NCBI GenBank assembly: GCA_041859045.1
Contig: JBHELB010000028.1
Span: 1 to 63,482, forward strand
Direction: 5' to 3'
Length of the DNA: 63,482 nucleotides
From: JBHELB01 sp041859045
GTDB lineage: Bacteria; Hydrogenedentota; Hydrogenedentia; Hydrogenedentales; SLHB01
The position numbers were made by a program, and so were the translations under genes. The notes beneath the pieces are model-generated. The model ran no database searches. It was not told the DNA's origin and saw only the letters and a program-made list of their open reading frames with translations. Below, in pieces: positions 9,501 to 17,655 of the stretch; the first letter of the stretch is position 1, and each line of letters starts with the position of its first letter.

Positions 9501-12500
9501 TTGTCGTCGTGTGGGAAGAGCGCAACCCCGCGGGCGGCTCGGCGAATCTGGCCATGCGGGCGATTGGACTGCCCGGCGGCATGGGCCCGCGCGCGGTCCT
9601 CACGTTTTTCGTGGGCAACGAGCAACGCCCTGCGGTGGCGTACAACTCCACGCGCCAGGAAATTGCCGTGGCGTATGCCTCGGACGAATCGGGCACACTG
9701 GATGTCCGCCTGTTGCGCTATACCGCCGCGAGCTTGGCGCTGATCAGCGGCCATGTCGTGAGCAAGACCGGCAGCGCGGAAGACTACCCCACGCTGGCGT
9801 ACGACGCGTCACATCAGGAATGGCTCGTGGCGTGGGTGGACGACGCGGGCGGCAATCAACGCCGCATCAAGGCGCGGCGTGTGGACGGTGCCACGGGAAA
9901 TGTGATCGACAACGTCTACGTGCTTGAGGACGTCCTGTCGTCACAGACGCGCCCGGCGCTATTGCTGTTGTCGGGCGGCGATTGGCTCGCGGCATGGGAG
10001 CATTCGACGAGCACTACGGATCTCCGCACGGCGCGCTTCCCTTCGGGCACAAATACGCCGGTCATTACATTGGCCACGGCGGCCGTGGGGGTGGGCGATG
10101 CCCCCACGCCCGCGTTGGCCGCCGCGCCGAGCGCGGAGCAGTACCGCGTGGTGTTCTCGGACGCGGCGACCTCGCCGCGCGGCATCGCGGCGCAACGCTT
10201 TCTCGAAAACGGCGCGTCGCTCGGGCCGCTTTTGCCTGCCCCTATCGCCACCGGCGCGCAAACGGAACCGCGAGTGGTCTACGCCGTCGCGCCACACGAA
10301 CATTTTTCGGTGTTCCTCGATGCGCGCAACGGCAAAGCACAAGTGTATGGGCTTCGACAGGTCGGCGGTTCGACGGATGAAGACAACGATACCTTGCCGA
10401 ACGCGTGGGAAGTCGCGCATGGTCTCGACCCGTTGAGCGCGGAAGGCGACGACGGCGCGGGAGGCGACCCGGACGACGACGGATTGACGAACACACAGGA
10501 ACGCGCGCTGAACACAGATCCACAGAATACGGATACGGACGGCGACGGCCTGGAGGATGGTCGCGAAGATGCGGACCGCGATGGCGTGGTGGATGCGACG
10601 GAAACCGATCCCGCCGCGCTCGACAGCGACGCCGATCATTTCGACGACGGCGCGGAAGTATGGCTCGACTCGAACCCGCGCAGCGGCGCGAGCATGCCGC
10701 CTGCGGCGTTGTATCGTGTTCAAGCACCGGCCTTCAGCGCAGGCGTTGCCGCCGCGGTGAAGGTCTACGCGGCCGTTCCGGCGGACGGCAACTACGTGCT
10801 GCACCTCAACTCGCCGGTTGCGGCGGGATGGATTGCGCCCACGGGGTGGAGCGCCGCGTTGGAGGGTGCGGCTGCGCGCACGCTCGCGCCGGGGTCGCAC
10901 GTCTTTACCCTTCAGGTAACGCCGCAGGCAGGTGTCGGTGCGGACGCGGCATTGGCTGATTTTGCGTTTCGCCTGACCGGACCGGGCAATATCAACGAAG
11001 CGATTGCGGCGCAATTGGTCTGCGATAGCCGCACGACCCTCGCGAATGGTCCGCTGTCCGCGCAGGAATTGGCGCGGAAGTTTGCGCCGGTGATTCGGCT
11101 GCACCGCACGGAGACTTTCGCGCCTGCACCGATCGATCTGACGCTCGCGCAAGCCACCTTGCGTCCGAGCGACAAGCACAAGAGCATCGCGCCGCCAAGC
11201 GCCGCCGATCTGGCGTTGTTCGCGCAGACCCAAGCGCAGCTCGACCTCAGCGGCACCTCGGCGCTCGGGTTGCGCAACGTCTATAGCGCCGTTGCAGGCG
11301 ACTACACGCCGACGATCTACTACACGGTGTCGCGGCTCGGAACGGCATCGGCGGTGGCTGGGGCATCGGCCAACGATATCGTGATTCAGTATTACGTCCA
11401 CTTCTTCGCGGACACGTGGGGCGCGGATGCCGCCGGGGGGCATACGCACGAGGGCGATTGGGAGGTCTTCCAAGTGCTGCTGAGTTCGGAGGGCACACCC
11501 TACCGCGCGACGGCGTCGCAGCAAATGGTACTGGCGCAAAGCGGCGGCGCGGATGGCGCCGCGAGCGTCGCGTGGGAGGAAGTGGAGTGCATGGGCGCGA
11601 CGCATACCGTGTTGTTTGCGGGCCAGGGCGGACATTCGCTCTACTTCCGTGCGGGCGCAACGCGATATGCCTCGGGACTCGAGGTGCACGACGGCCTGGG
11701 GCTGTGGATGTTGCCGCAGGACGGTGCGCAGTCGCTAGTCGCAACGGACTATCCTCAGACACGGGGCATGAACCTCGTCGCTCTGGGGCGGTTACGTGAG
11801 GCGAGCGCCGCGCCGTGGTTGGCGTACGCCGGGCGCTGGGGACAGGACGCGTTTCCGGCGGAGGCCGATGATGTCACACCCGTCGGCACGCGCGAAGGGG
11901 CGCGTGGACCGGTCTTCCTCGGAAACACGCTCACCGCCGCGCAGACCACCGGGGTTCGCAGCGTGTGGCTCGACCCCTGGGCCTGGGCGCAGCGCAGTCC
12001 CGACGGCGCAGAGCCCGCGGGAACGCTGCGCGGAACGTTGCCCGAGGCGCTGCATGCCGCCACGGTCGTCGCGCTGGACAGCCGCGGCCGGGTCTATCGC
12101 ACCGAGACCAACGCGGGGGCTTTCGCGTTGACCGTGCCCGCGGGCGTTTGTGCGCTCGCGGTGGTCGACGTGTCGGACTTGGGTGTTGAAACACTGCGCG
12201 CGACTTTCCGTACGGCCACGACGTGGGGCACGACGCTGCTGATACCCGTGGACGCCGGGGCGGAAACGGATCTCGGGGCACTGGCGATCGATGGAACGGC
12301 GTTGACCGGCTCGGACCCATACGCGGCACACGACGCCGACGGCGACGGCACGCCGGACGCGATCGACGCGGATGCGGATGATGACCTGATTCCCAATGCC
12401 GCGGATGCGGATGTGTTGGGGGACGGCTTCGACGACATGTATCAGGCACAGGACGCCGATGATGATGGTGTGATGAACTACTACGACGCCGACGACGACG

Positions 12501-12829
12501 GGAATGGCACGCCGGAGACGCAGAACTTCGGCGATGTGGATGGAGACGGTTTTATCAATGCCGTGGATCTCGATATCGACAATGACGGGTTTTCAAACGT
12601 CGCCGAGATCGCCGCAGGTTCGAGTCCAAAGGAGTTCTTTGACCGTCCCGGCGATCGCATGGGCGATATGAACGGCGACAACAAACTCAACGTGCTCGAC
12701 GTGCAGGGACAGATCAACATCTTGCTGGGATTCGCGGGATACCAGATCGAGGCGGACTGCGATCGCAACGGCCTCATCAACGTCCGCGACGTGCAGAAAG
12801 TGATCAACGTCATTCTCGGACTGGTGTAG
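6503..12829 (+). CDS. Giant secreted multidomain protein: beta-helix, BACON, Ca-binding repeats, Vps62-like, dockerin
   Basis: A protein of 2,108 residues from ATG 6503, chosen over 6458 because it gives a standard signal peptide (MAGGTWTLRGWACLLGALFV, cleavage near AGAAE). Domains in order: right-handed parallel beta-helix (about 30-325), a long repeat-rich region, thrombospondin-3-like Ca-binding repeats (about 673-713, DTDGDGIPDGAD), two BACON-like beta-sandwiches (about 717-814 and 817-918), and a beta-propeller-like stretch (about 918-1289). These are followed by more Ca repeats (about 1291-1400), a Vps62/DUF946-like segment (about 1521-1800, containing HTHEGDWEVFQ), further Asp-rich repeats (about 1941-2046) and a C-terminal type I dockerin of two F-hand repeats (about 2052-2108, MGDMNGDNKLNVLDVQ and ADCDRNGLINVRDVQ). 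It is probably cell-surface or extracellular, perhaps acting on polysaccharide, but no catalytic motif can be assigned. No cohesin partner is in the window. Confidence 0.9.
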   Translation: MAGGTWTLRGWACLLGALFVALSAGAAERRVPETYSTIALALGAAQSGDVVLINSGFYQETVTTTKPGITFRGMGETTEVSASGAGSPFHIRHDNTRIENLTVRDAGGLEPGGGLEAAGVYVDQGANITLSQVFFKNCTYGLICGRTISGTTVSPRIERGQFESCTEWAVDVRGPARPTILNSLIIECQAGVRMRQNSATTLMNNTIVACTQQGVYFQATGVSLLQNNNVCYNGVGFQISTTRAPTLRGNNASGNSTSNYSGQTPDETNFSFSNPGFINPQGRAYHLQTGSACKDRGWGWMAPYIDFDGDERPLGTGVDIGYDEVPDTGGYHESILEGGTYGVHDLFALLNGGAQVRSGTLQFMTSNAVRRNLVGSAIKDFNYNVVSDGSFAYYGTGYAGPVGFWGTVGAAGLLPIHGSYAAPSTDAEATAGYAGYRLGVRLSSAQTNARLTGTYSVHALLLPTGGAWRTVSGTTLANGAGVMVTQWDNTLPGDAFAARRSTYTVAADGRVAIDSAPSSGATLESGGSLLVQNLDVAAGADPRVPQGYRGLALYLRRGVSRSTADFNGTYRLHELRALPGNAHASGLGVVLLTGTGNYSGDLLRNGDASTLSGKVQVAGSGLVKLNSATFPEGTLGLNNNLAVFTQRAGQVSGQGSSAWMQLWLRTQGLTAAPPDTDADGLTNAEEATLGTNASKADTDGDGIPDGADAQPTIANTTYSAAPTSLTFNITQGQSAPAPQNVAVSSNQNPFLTWSAQADKAWVTLNGASGVGDGSFFASIDPAGLTAAESPYTATLTVDAQGSGGTKQIPITVNVAYAPPSLTANPTSLTFFAFEGGGAPTTKVVALSNTAGGPYTWTATTLASWITVSPPSGTADGAVQIGVNPDGLTAAGSPYVSSVRFTAPGGANNPVDVAVSFEVAPGRELNQAFPVAASTLAQSVPAVAYDATGHRYGVVWVEGGQVRAQLLDETALPLGDAFTVSDAQVVNNRPAIAANPAQGGFVVVWEERNPAGGSANLAMRAIGLPGGMGPRAVLTFFVGNEQRPAVAYNSTRQEIAVAYASDESGTLDVRLLRYTAASLALISGHVVSKTGSAEDYPTLAYDASHQEWLVAWVDDAGGNQRRIKARRVDGATGNVIDNVYVLEDVLSSQTRPALLLLSGGDWLAAWEHSTSTTDLRTARFPSGTNTPVITLATAAVGVGDAPTPALAAAPSAEQYRVVFSDAATSPRGIAAQRFLENGASLGPLLPAPIATGAQTEPRVVYAVAPHEHFSVFLDARNGKAQVYGLRQVGGSTDEDNDTLPNAWEVAHGLDPLSAEGDDGAGGDPDDDGLTNTQERALNTDPQNTDTDGDGLEDGREDADRDGVVDATETDPAALDSDADHFDDGAEVWLDSNPRSGASMPPAALYRVQAPAFSAGVAAAVKVYAAVPADGNYVLHLNSPVAAGWIAPTGWSAALEGAAARTLAPGSHVFTLQVTPQAGVGADAALADFAFRLTGPGNINEAIAAQLVCDSRTTLANGPLSAQELARKFAPVIRLHRTETFAPAPIDLTLAQATLRPSDKHKSIAPPSAADLALFAQTQAQLDLSGTSALGLRNVYSAVAGDYTPTIYYTVSRLGTASAVAGASANDIVIQYYVHFFADTWGADAAGGHTHEGDWEVFQVLLSSEGTPYRATASQQMVLAQSGGADGAASVAWEEVECMGATHTVLFAGQGGHSLYFRAGATRYASGLEVHDGLGLWMLPQDGAQSLVATDYPQTRGMNLVALGRLREASAAPWLAYAGRWGQDAFPAEADDVTPVGTREGARGPVFLGNTLTAAQTTGVRSVWLDPWAWAQRSPDGAEPAGTLRGTLPEALHAATVVALDSRGRVYRTETNAGAFALTVPAGVCALAVVDVSDLGVETLRATFRTATTWGTTLLIPVDAGAETDLGALAIDGTALTGSDPYAAHDADGDGTPDAIDADADDDLIPNAADADVLGDGFDDMYQAQDADDDGVMNYYDADDDGNGTPETQNFGDVDGDGFINAVDLDIDNDGFSNVAEIAAGSSPKEFFDRPGDRMGDMNGDNKLNVLDVQGQINILLGFAGYQIEADCDRNGLINVRDVQKVINVILGLV

Positions 12830-12843
12830 GCGCTGCTCCGGAA

Positions 12844-13692
12844 CTAGCGGCGACCGAAAACGCTATTGAACAGCGACTGCTGACCGACGACGATGAACGC
12901 TTTCACGCGGGCGGGCGGCGTTGCGGTCTCGGGGTGCATCGCTTCTTGTTTATACTTCTCAGCCAATTCTTGTGGAAGCGGCGAGAATTTCAGCGTTAGT
13001 TCGGCGGCGTTGCCTTCCTTCGTGACGCTGGCGACTTCACCCGTCAGTTTCGCGCCCGTCAATCCATCGGTCACGGTCACAGGGTTGCCCTGCTCCACTT
13101 CGGCTGCGGGACCGCCGACAAGCGCACCGTTGAGCTCCAATTGCGAGAGGTCCACCACGCGCGCAAGCAGCGCATCCTTCGCGAGGACCGCGCCCGGCAA
13201 CGCCGCCGGGGCGGGGATAAGCACACCGTCCTTCGGCGCCGTGGCGGACACATAGGCGTCGACGCCGCTCACCGCCTCCAACGCGTGTTTGCAGATATCC
13301 GCCGCCGCCTTCGCGCCTGGGTCGGGGTCTTTCGCCAAAATCACGACGCTTTGCGCGAGCAAAGTGCGCGCGCGCGCGCGGTCGCGCTGCGCGGGATCGG
13401 AGACATAGGAACACAACGCCGCGCCCGTGGCAACCGGCCGCCCCGCTTCGGCCGCCCACGCCGTGACGGTCAACTGATCCGGTGCGGTAATCTCGCTCGA
13501 AGGAATCGCCAAGGTCCCTTCGCACGGCACCACGACGTCGACCTTCACATAGAGGCTGTACGCCAGCCCCAGGCCGATCAGCGAGCATAGCAGGTAACCG
13601 AATACTTCCACCGTCTGGACAAACCGCTGGTTAAGCAGCCGCCGGATTCCTTTCGGCCGCATCGCGATGTCTTCTTCACTGCGCTTTGCCAT
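12844..13692 (-). CDS. HlyD-like membrane fusion/adaptor protein
   Basis: The 282-residue protein has one N-terminal transmembrane helix (about 30-50, VFGYLLCSLIGLGLAYSLYV), then a lipoyl/barrel-sandwich-like half (VVPCEGTLAIPSSEITAP), a short helical segment and a second beta half (DGVLIPAPAALPGAVLAKDALLA is the matching strand). This is the plan of periplasmic adaptor proteins but with a much shortened hairpin (HlyD itself is about 480 residues). It is the last gene after two ABC exporter genes, 45 bp downstream of the second, so it likely couples that heterodimer to export across the envelope. GAGGAGAG precedes the chosen start. Confidence 0.7.
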   Translation of the reverse strand: MAKRSEEDIAMRPKGIRRLLNQRFVQTVEVFGYLLCSLIGLGLAYSLYVKVDVVVPCEGTLAIPSSEITAPDQLTVTAWAAEAGRPVATGAALCSYVSDPAQRDRARARTLLAQSVVILAKDPDPGAKAAADICKHALEAVSGVDAYVSATAPKDGVLIPAPAALPGAVLAKDALLARVVDLSQLELNGALVGGPAAEVEQGNPVTVTDGLTGAKLTGEVASVTKEGNAAELTLKFSPLPQELAEKYKQEAMHPETATPPARVKAFIVVGQQSLFNSVFGRR

Positions 13693-13737
13693 GACGGATC
13701 TTCTCTCCTCTAAAATATCGAACGCGTTCCGGCGGCG

Positions 13738-15537
13738 CTAGAGCTCCGCCTCCCATAATTCGCAGTACTTCCCGCCCCGGGAGATCAATTCCTCGTGCGT
13801 GCCCGACTCAACGACCTCGCCGCCGTCGAACACATACACGCGATCCGCGGTGCGCGCGTTGAGTAAATTATGCGCCACCACCACGCGGGTGCGCCCCGCG
13901 TAGCGATCGTCCACCGCCGTCACCACCTGCTGCTCCGACACCGGGTCGAGGGCCGAGGTGGCCTCGTCGAGCAGCAGCATCGGCGCGTTCTTTATCAGCG
14001 CCCGCGCCATGCACACGCGCTGCCGTTGACCGCCGGAAAGATTGGTGCCGGCTTCAAGCTGCGTGTCGTAGCCCTCCGGCAACTCATGCGCGAACTCGTC
14101 CACTCGCGCCATCCGTGCGGCGTCCTCGACCAATTCGCGCGGCGCGCTGGGTACTGCCCGGCGAATGTTGTCCTCAAGCGTTTCGGAGAACAGGATCGCC
14201 CCCTGCGGAACCGTGCCGTAGGCCCGCCGCAAACTGTCCTGCGCAATCTTGCGGATATCGACGCCATCGACGAGAATCTCGCCTTCCTGCGGATCCGCCA
14301 GGCGCAGCAACAGACGCAACAGGGTGCTCTTTCCCGCGCCGATGGGGCCGACAATAGCGATCTTTTCGCCGGGCTTCGCCTCAAGCGAGACGTTGCGCAA
14401 CACCGGCATTTCGTCGTAGGAAAACGTCACATTGCGCACTTCGATATGCCCCTTCGGACTGCTGAGCACAAGCGCATCCGGCGCGTCGACCACGTCCGAC
14501 TGCACCTCCATGGTGTCCATGAGACGTTCGACGGGAACGAGACGTTGGCGCGTTTCCTGAAACAAGGCGATCGCGTCCTGAATTGGCAAGGCCATCTGCG
14601 TCACCACGATGGCGATCGCCGTGTATTCGCCGACGGTGAGGCTGGATCCTCCGCCGGAAATCAGCATGCGGCCAGCGACAAGATTGAGCACGAAAATGAG
14701 CGCGGGAAATCCAATGCCCTGCGCCGGATTCCCAACGACCATGTCAATGGCCAACCAAACCAACCGCCGGAAGACCTGCCGCAGATATTCGGAAACCTGT
14801 GCCCAGTACCATCGATTGGCCATGGGCTCGAGGTTATACCCCTTGACCAACTTGAACGCCGTAAACAGCTCGCGAGTGAGCGCGTCGACGCGTTGCGCGC
14901 CGCGGCGTTCTCGGCGAAGAACGATACGCAGTTGGGACGAAATCAGGTGCTTCACGATGAAGAAGAGCACGAGATACACCGCGCAAACCGGGATCAGCCA
15001 GAGCTTGATCGTTGCGAGCACGATCCCGAGCATCAGCACTTTCTGGAAGTTCATGACCGCGCGCGGCAAAGTGTCATTGACGACAAATTGCACGTCGCTG
15101 GTGTCGTACACGCTGCGGTACATGTGTTCGCCGACGGGACGCGACTCGTAGAATTTTGGCGGAAGATGCAGAATGTGCTCAATGATGTCCGTGCGCAGTT
15201 GAAGTCCGATTCGTCCAATACCGTAGATGGCCATCACATCATTCGTGAAATCGAGCACCTTCGTGACGACAATCGCCGCCGTCACAATAAGGCAGAACTG
15301 AATGAACAGCCCCATGTCCTTCTGCACAAAGGCCTCGTCGATAATGCGAATACCCAACACGGCCGGCACCGTGGCGACCGACGCATTCACCTGCGTAATG
15401 ATGAGACGCAGCAACACCTTGTCCCACACCAACCGTGCGTAGCGCAGCACGCGCAGAATCAGCATGAACTGCTGCCATCCGGTGAAGCGGCTGGCGTCCG
15501 GGCGCGCGACGGAGTCTGGGATGACGGGGTTAATCAC
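13738..15537 (-). CDS. ABC transporter, fused permease-ATPase (second subunit)
   Basis: The 599-residue half-transporter has an N-terminal six-helix exporter domain and a C-terminal ATPase with Walker A GPIGAGKST (about 396-404), canonical signature LSGGQRQR (about 498), Walker B with DEATSALDP and an H-loop in VVVAHN. The start is GTG 2 bp after the stop of the partner gene, so translation is probably coupled. With the adjacent paralog it should form a heterodimeric type IV exporter. The substrate is unknown; lipid, peptide or drug are all possible. Confidence 0.92.
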   Translation of the reverse strand: MINPVIPDSVARPDASRFTGWQQFMLILRVLRYARLVWDKVLLRLIITQVNASVATVPAVLGIRIIDEAFVQKDMGLFIQFCLIVTAAIVVTKVLDFTNDVMAIYGIGRIGLQLRTDIIEHILHLPPKFYESRPVGEHMYRSVYDTSDVQFVVNDTLPRAVMNFQKVLMLGIVLATIKLWLIPVCAVYLVLFFIVKHLISSQLRIVLRRERRGAQRVDALTRELFTAFKLVKGYNLEPMANRWYWAQVSEYLRQVFRRLVWLAIDMVVGNPAQGIGFPALIFVLNLVAGRMLISGGGSSLTVGEYTAIAIVVTQMALPIQDAIALFQETRQRLVPVERLMDTMEVQSDVVDAPDALVLSSPKGHIEVRNVTFSYDEMPVLRNVSLEAKPGEKIAIVGPIGAGKSTLLRLLLRLADPQEGEILVDGVDIRKIAQDSLRRAYGTVPQGAILFSETLEDNIRRAVPSAPRELVEDAARMARVDEFAHELPEGYDTQLEAGTNLSGGQRQRVCMARALIKNAPMLLLDEATSALDPVSEQQVVTAVDDRYAGRTRVVVAHNLLNARTADRVYVFDGGEVVESGTHEELISRGGKYCELWEAEL

Positions 15538-15539
15538 GG

Positions 15540-17375
15540 TTAGTTCCCCCTCGCCTTCGCGTCACGCCGGTTCTTCTCAAGTTCGGCAAACCACATTTCG
15601 CGGTAAAATCCCTCTTGGGTCAACAGATCCTCGTGCTTGCCGCGTTGGATCGCCACCCCCTTGTCCATGACGATGATCTGGTCGGCGCCGGTGATGAGTT
15701 GCAGGCTATGCGCGATGATGATGCTCGTGCGGCCTTCCATGACCACATTCAGATGCCGCGCGATTTCGCGCGTCGTTTCCGGATCGAGCGAGGCCGTCGG
15801 CTCATCGAGGTAGAGGAACTCCGGGTCGCGGAGCAACGCCCGGGCGATGCTAATCCGTTGGCGATCGCCCGCGGACAAGTTGCCTGCTTCGGACATGACG
15901 GTGTCGAGTCCGTCCGGCAGAGATCGCACGAACTCCTCCATGTCCACCCGGCGCAGCGCCTCCACCACGGCGTCTTCCGACGCATGCGGATTGCCAATCA
16001 GGATGTTGTCGCGCAGTGTCGCGGAAAAGAGATAACTTTCCTGCAGCACGAGTCCCACATGATCGCGGTAAGAACGGAGATCGTACGCGCGCAAATCCTC
16101 TCCATCGATCCGCACGCTTCCGCCGGTCGGATCGTAGAAGCGCATGAGCAGGTTGAACACCGAGGTCTTGCCCGCGCCCGACAACCCCACAAACGCGGTC
16201 ATCGTGCCCGGGTCCGCGCGAAATGAAAGGCTTTTCACCACATCAGGAAGTCCGGGGCCGTAGGCAAAAGAGACATTTTCGAACTCGACAAGGCCCTTCG
16301 GCGCGGTGAGTTCTTTCGGCTCGGCGGGGTTCTTGATTTCCGGCTCAACCTCGAGCGTCTCGAGCATACGTTCGGCGGGCACGGCCCAGATGCGCATGTT
16401 TGCGATGGAGCTGATCATCTCCTCGAACGGCCCCACCAGTGTCAGCAGCACGCCGCCCATGAAAATATAGTCGCCCGTGGTCAAGCTGCCGGACATGACG
16501 AGATAACCAAAAATAACGACGCCCGCCACGTGCAAAAACATCATCCGCATGAAACCGGGAGCCCCGTTCAGCACGCCGGTGATGAGATGAGCGAAAATCG
16601 AGTTAAAGTTCATGTAGCGGATCGCATAGCGCGTCGCATCGGAAAGAATCGCGTAGTACACGCGGAGGTTACGCCGCTCGGTTCCAAAGATCTTATCGAT
16701 GGGATACCCGGCCAGATTTTCCTGCAAGGTCGCAAACGATTTCTGAACGCGCCAACGCGACGTGAAGTGCATACCGCGCACGTAGGACGCCGTGATGTGG
16801 CTTATCGGCGCGAAGATCAGCATGTACCCCACAACGATCGCGCCGAGCGTGCTGTTTACCGTGAACACCACCCCCAGCGTAAGCAGCACCGTCTGGCAGC
16901 GTTCGAGGAACATAATGAGCGCTTCCCCGACGAACATCACGGTCACCATCGTGTCGTCGTTGGTGCGGTACATGTGCTCGCCGACGGGGCGCGAAAGAAA
17001 GAAGCGCAGGGAATGCTTTTGCAGATGGCTGAACACCGAAAAGCGGAACCGCGATTCGAGCGCCACGTTGATATAACCGATGATGATGCGGTTGAGCAGC
17101 AGAAGCAGCGCGGTGACCACCGAGATCAGGAAACCAAAACCGATCCAGAACAAGAACCGATCCATGTTGAGCGGCGCAAGACCCTCGTCGACGATCTTTC
17201 CGCCCACCATGGCGGTGCACACGCCCAGGAGCGTCAGGGAGTTCGAGAAGAGAAATCGGAGAAGGACTTTGTCCCAGAGAGGGATTAGAAAAGGGAAAAA
17301 ATACGCGACCACGTGGAAGAAAGCATCGAACCCCTTGCGGCGGGGCGGTGCCAGATCGGCGATTTCCGACGTCAT
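15540..17375 (-). CDS. ABC transporter, fused permease-ATPase (first subunit)
   Basis: The 611-residue half-transporter opens the operon. It has an N-terminal exporter membrane domain followed by an ATPase with Walker A GLSGAGKTS (about 397-405), a deviant signature LSAGDRQR (about 498) instead of LSGGQ, Walker B with DEPTASLDP and an H-loop in IIIAHS. Both membrane domains share the segment RPVGEHMYR, which shows the two subunits are paralogs. In heterodimeric exporters one nucleotide site is often degenerate. Here the altered signature of this subunit would affect the site completed by the partner's Walker A. Confidence 0.92.
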   Translation of the reverse strand: MTSEIADLAPPRRKGFDAFFHVVAYFFPFLIPLWDKVLLRFLFSNSLTLLGVCTAMVGGKIVDEGLAPLNMDRFLFWIGFGFLISVVTALLLLLNRIIIGYINVALESRFRFSVFSHLQKHSLRFFLSRPVGEHMYRTNDDTMVTVMFVGEALIMFLERCQTVLLTLGVVFTVNSTLGAIVVGYMLIFAPISHITASYVRGMHFTSRWRVQKSFATLQENLAGYPIDKIFGTERRNLRVYYAILSDATRYAIRYMNFNSIFAHLITGVLNGAPGFMRMMFLHVAGVVIFGYLVMSGSLTTGDYIFMGGVLLTLVGPFEEMISSIANMRIWAVPAERMLETLEVEPEIKNPAEPKELTAPKGLVEFENVSFAYGPGLPDVVKSLSFRADPGTMTAFVGLSGAGKTSVFNLLMRFYDPTGGSVRIDGEDLRAYDLRSYRDHVGLVLQESYLFSATLRDNILIGNPHASEDAVVEALRRVDMEEFVRSLPDGLDTVMSEAGNLSAGDRQRISIARALLRDPEFLYLDEPTASLDPETTREIARHLNVVMEGRTSIIIAHSLQLITGADQIIVMDKGVAIQRGKHEDLLTQEGFYREMWFAELEKNRRDAKARGN

Positions 17376-17450
17376 GCGTTATCTCGAAAGGTTGCAGTAG
17401 CCCACCCAAAGCCAGTGCGCGCCCCCTCTGGCACACCCGGCCAAGGCTGC

Positions 17451-17479
17451 ACTATACACGAAGTCGTCCCGATTTTCGA
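17451..17479 (-). promoter_or_regulatory. Promoter of the ABC exporter operon
   Basis: Read on the minus strand, TCGAAA (17474-17479) and TATAGT (17451-17456) are separated by 17 bp. They lie about 75 bp upstream of the first ABC gene in the divergent region. Confidence 0.5.
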
Positions 17480-17565
17480 GCACCGAAAACATCCCCGAAT
17501 CACGGCGGCGTTGTCGGGGCATACTGCAGGGGCGGTCCGGGGACGTGCCGGGGCCCGCAAATCAG

Positions 17566-17594
17566 TTGCTCCGCCGCCAGGAACGTTCTACAAT
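17566..17594 (+). promoter_or_regulatory. Promoter of the FucI-like gene
   Basis: TTGCTC (17566-17571), 17 bp, TACAAT (17589-17594). The expected start leaves a leader of about 55 nt before the ATG at 17656. GGAAGGAGAGG lies just upstream of that start. Confidence 0.5.
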
Positions 17595-17655
17595 ATCTCG
17601 TCCTGTAGTTTTGGAAGGGTCTATTAACCGGGGTTCCGGAAGGAGAGGTATCACG

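Noticed and set aside
6569..11689. Several long ORFs on both strands within the giant secreted protein gene
   Set aside because: They lack protein-like sequence and start signals; the main frame has a signal peptide and recognisable domains over its whole length.
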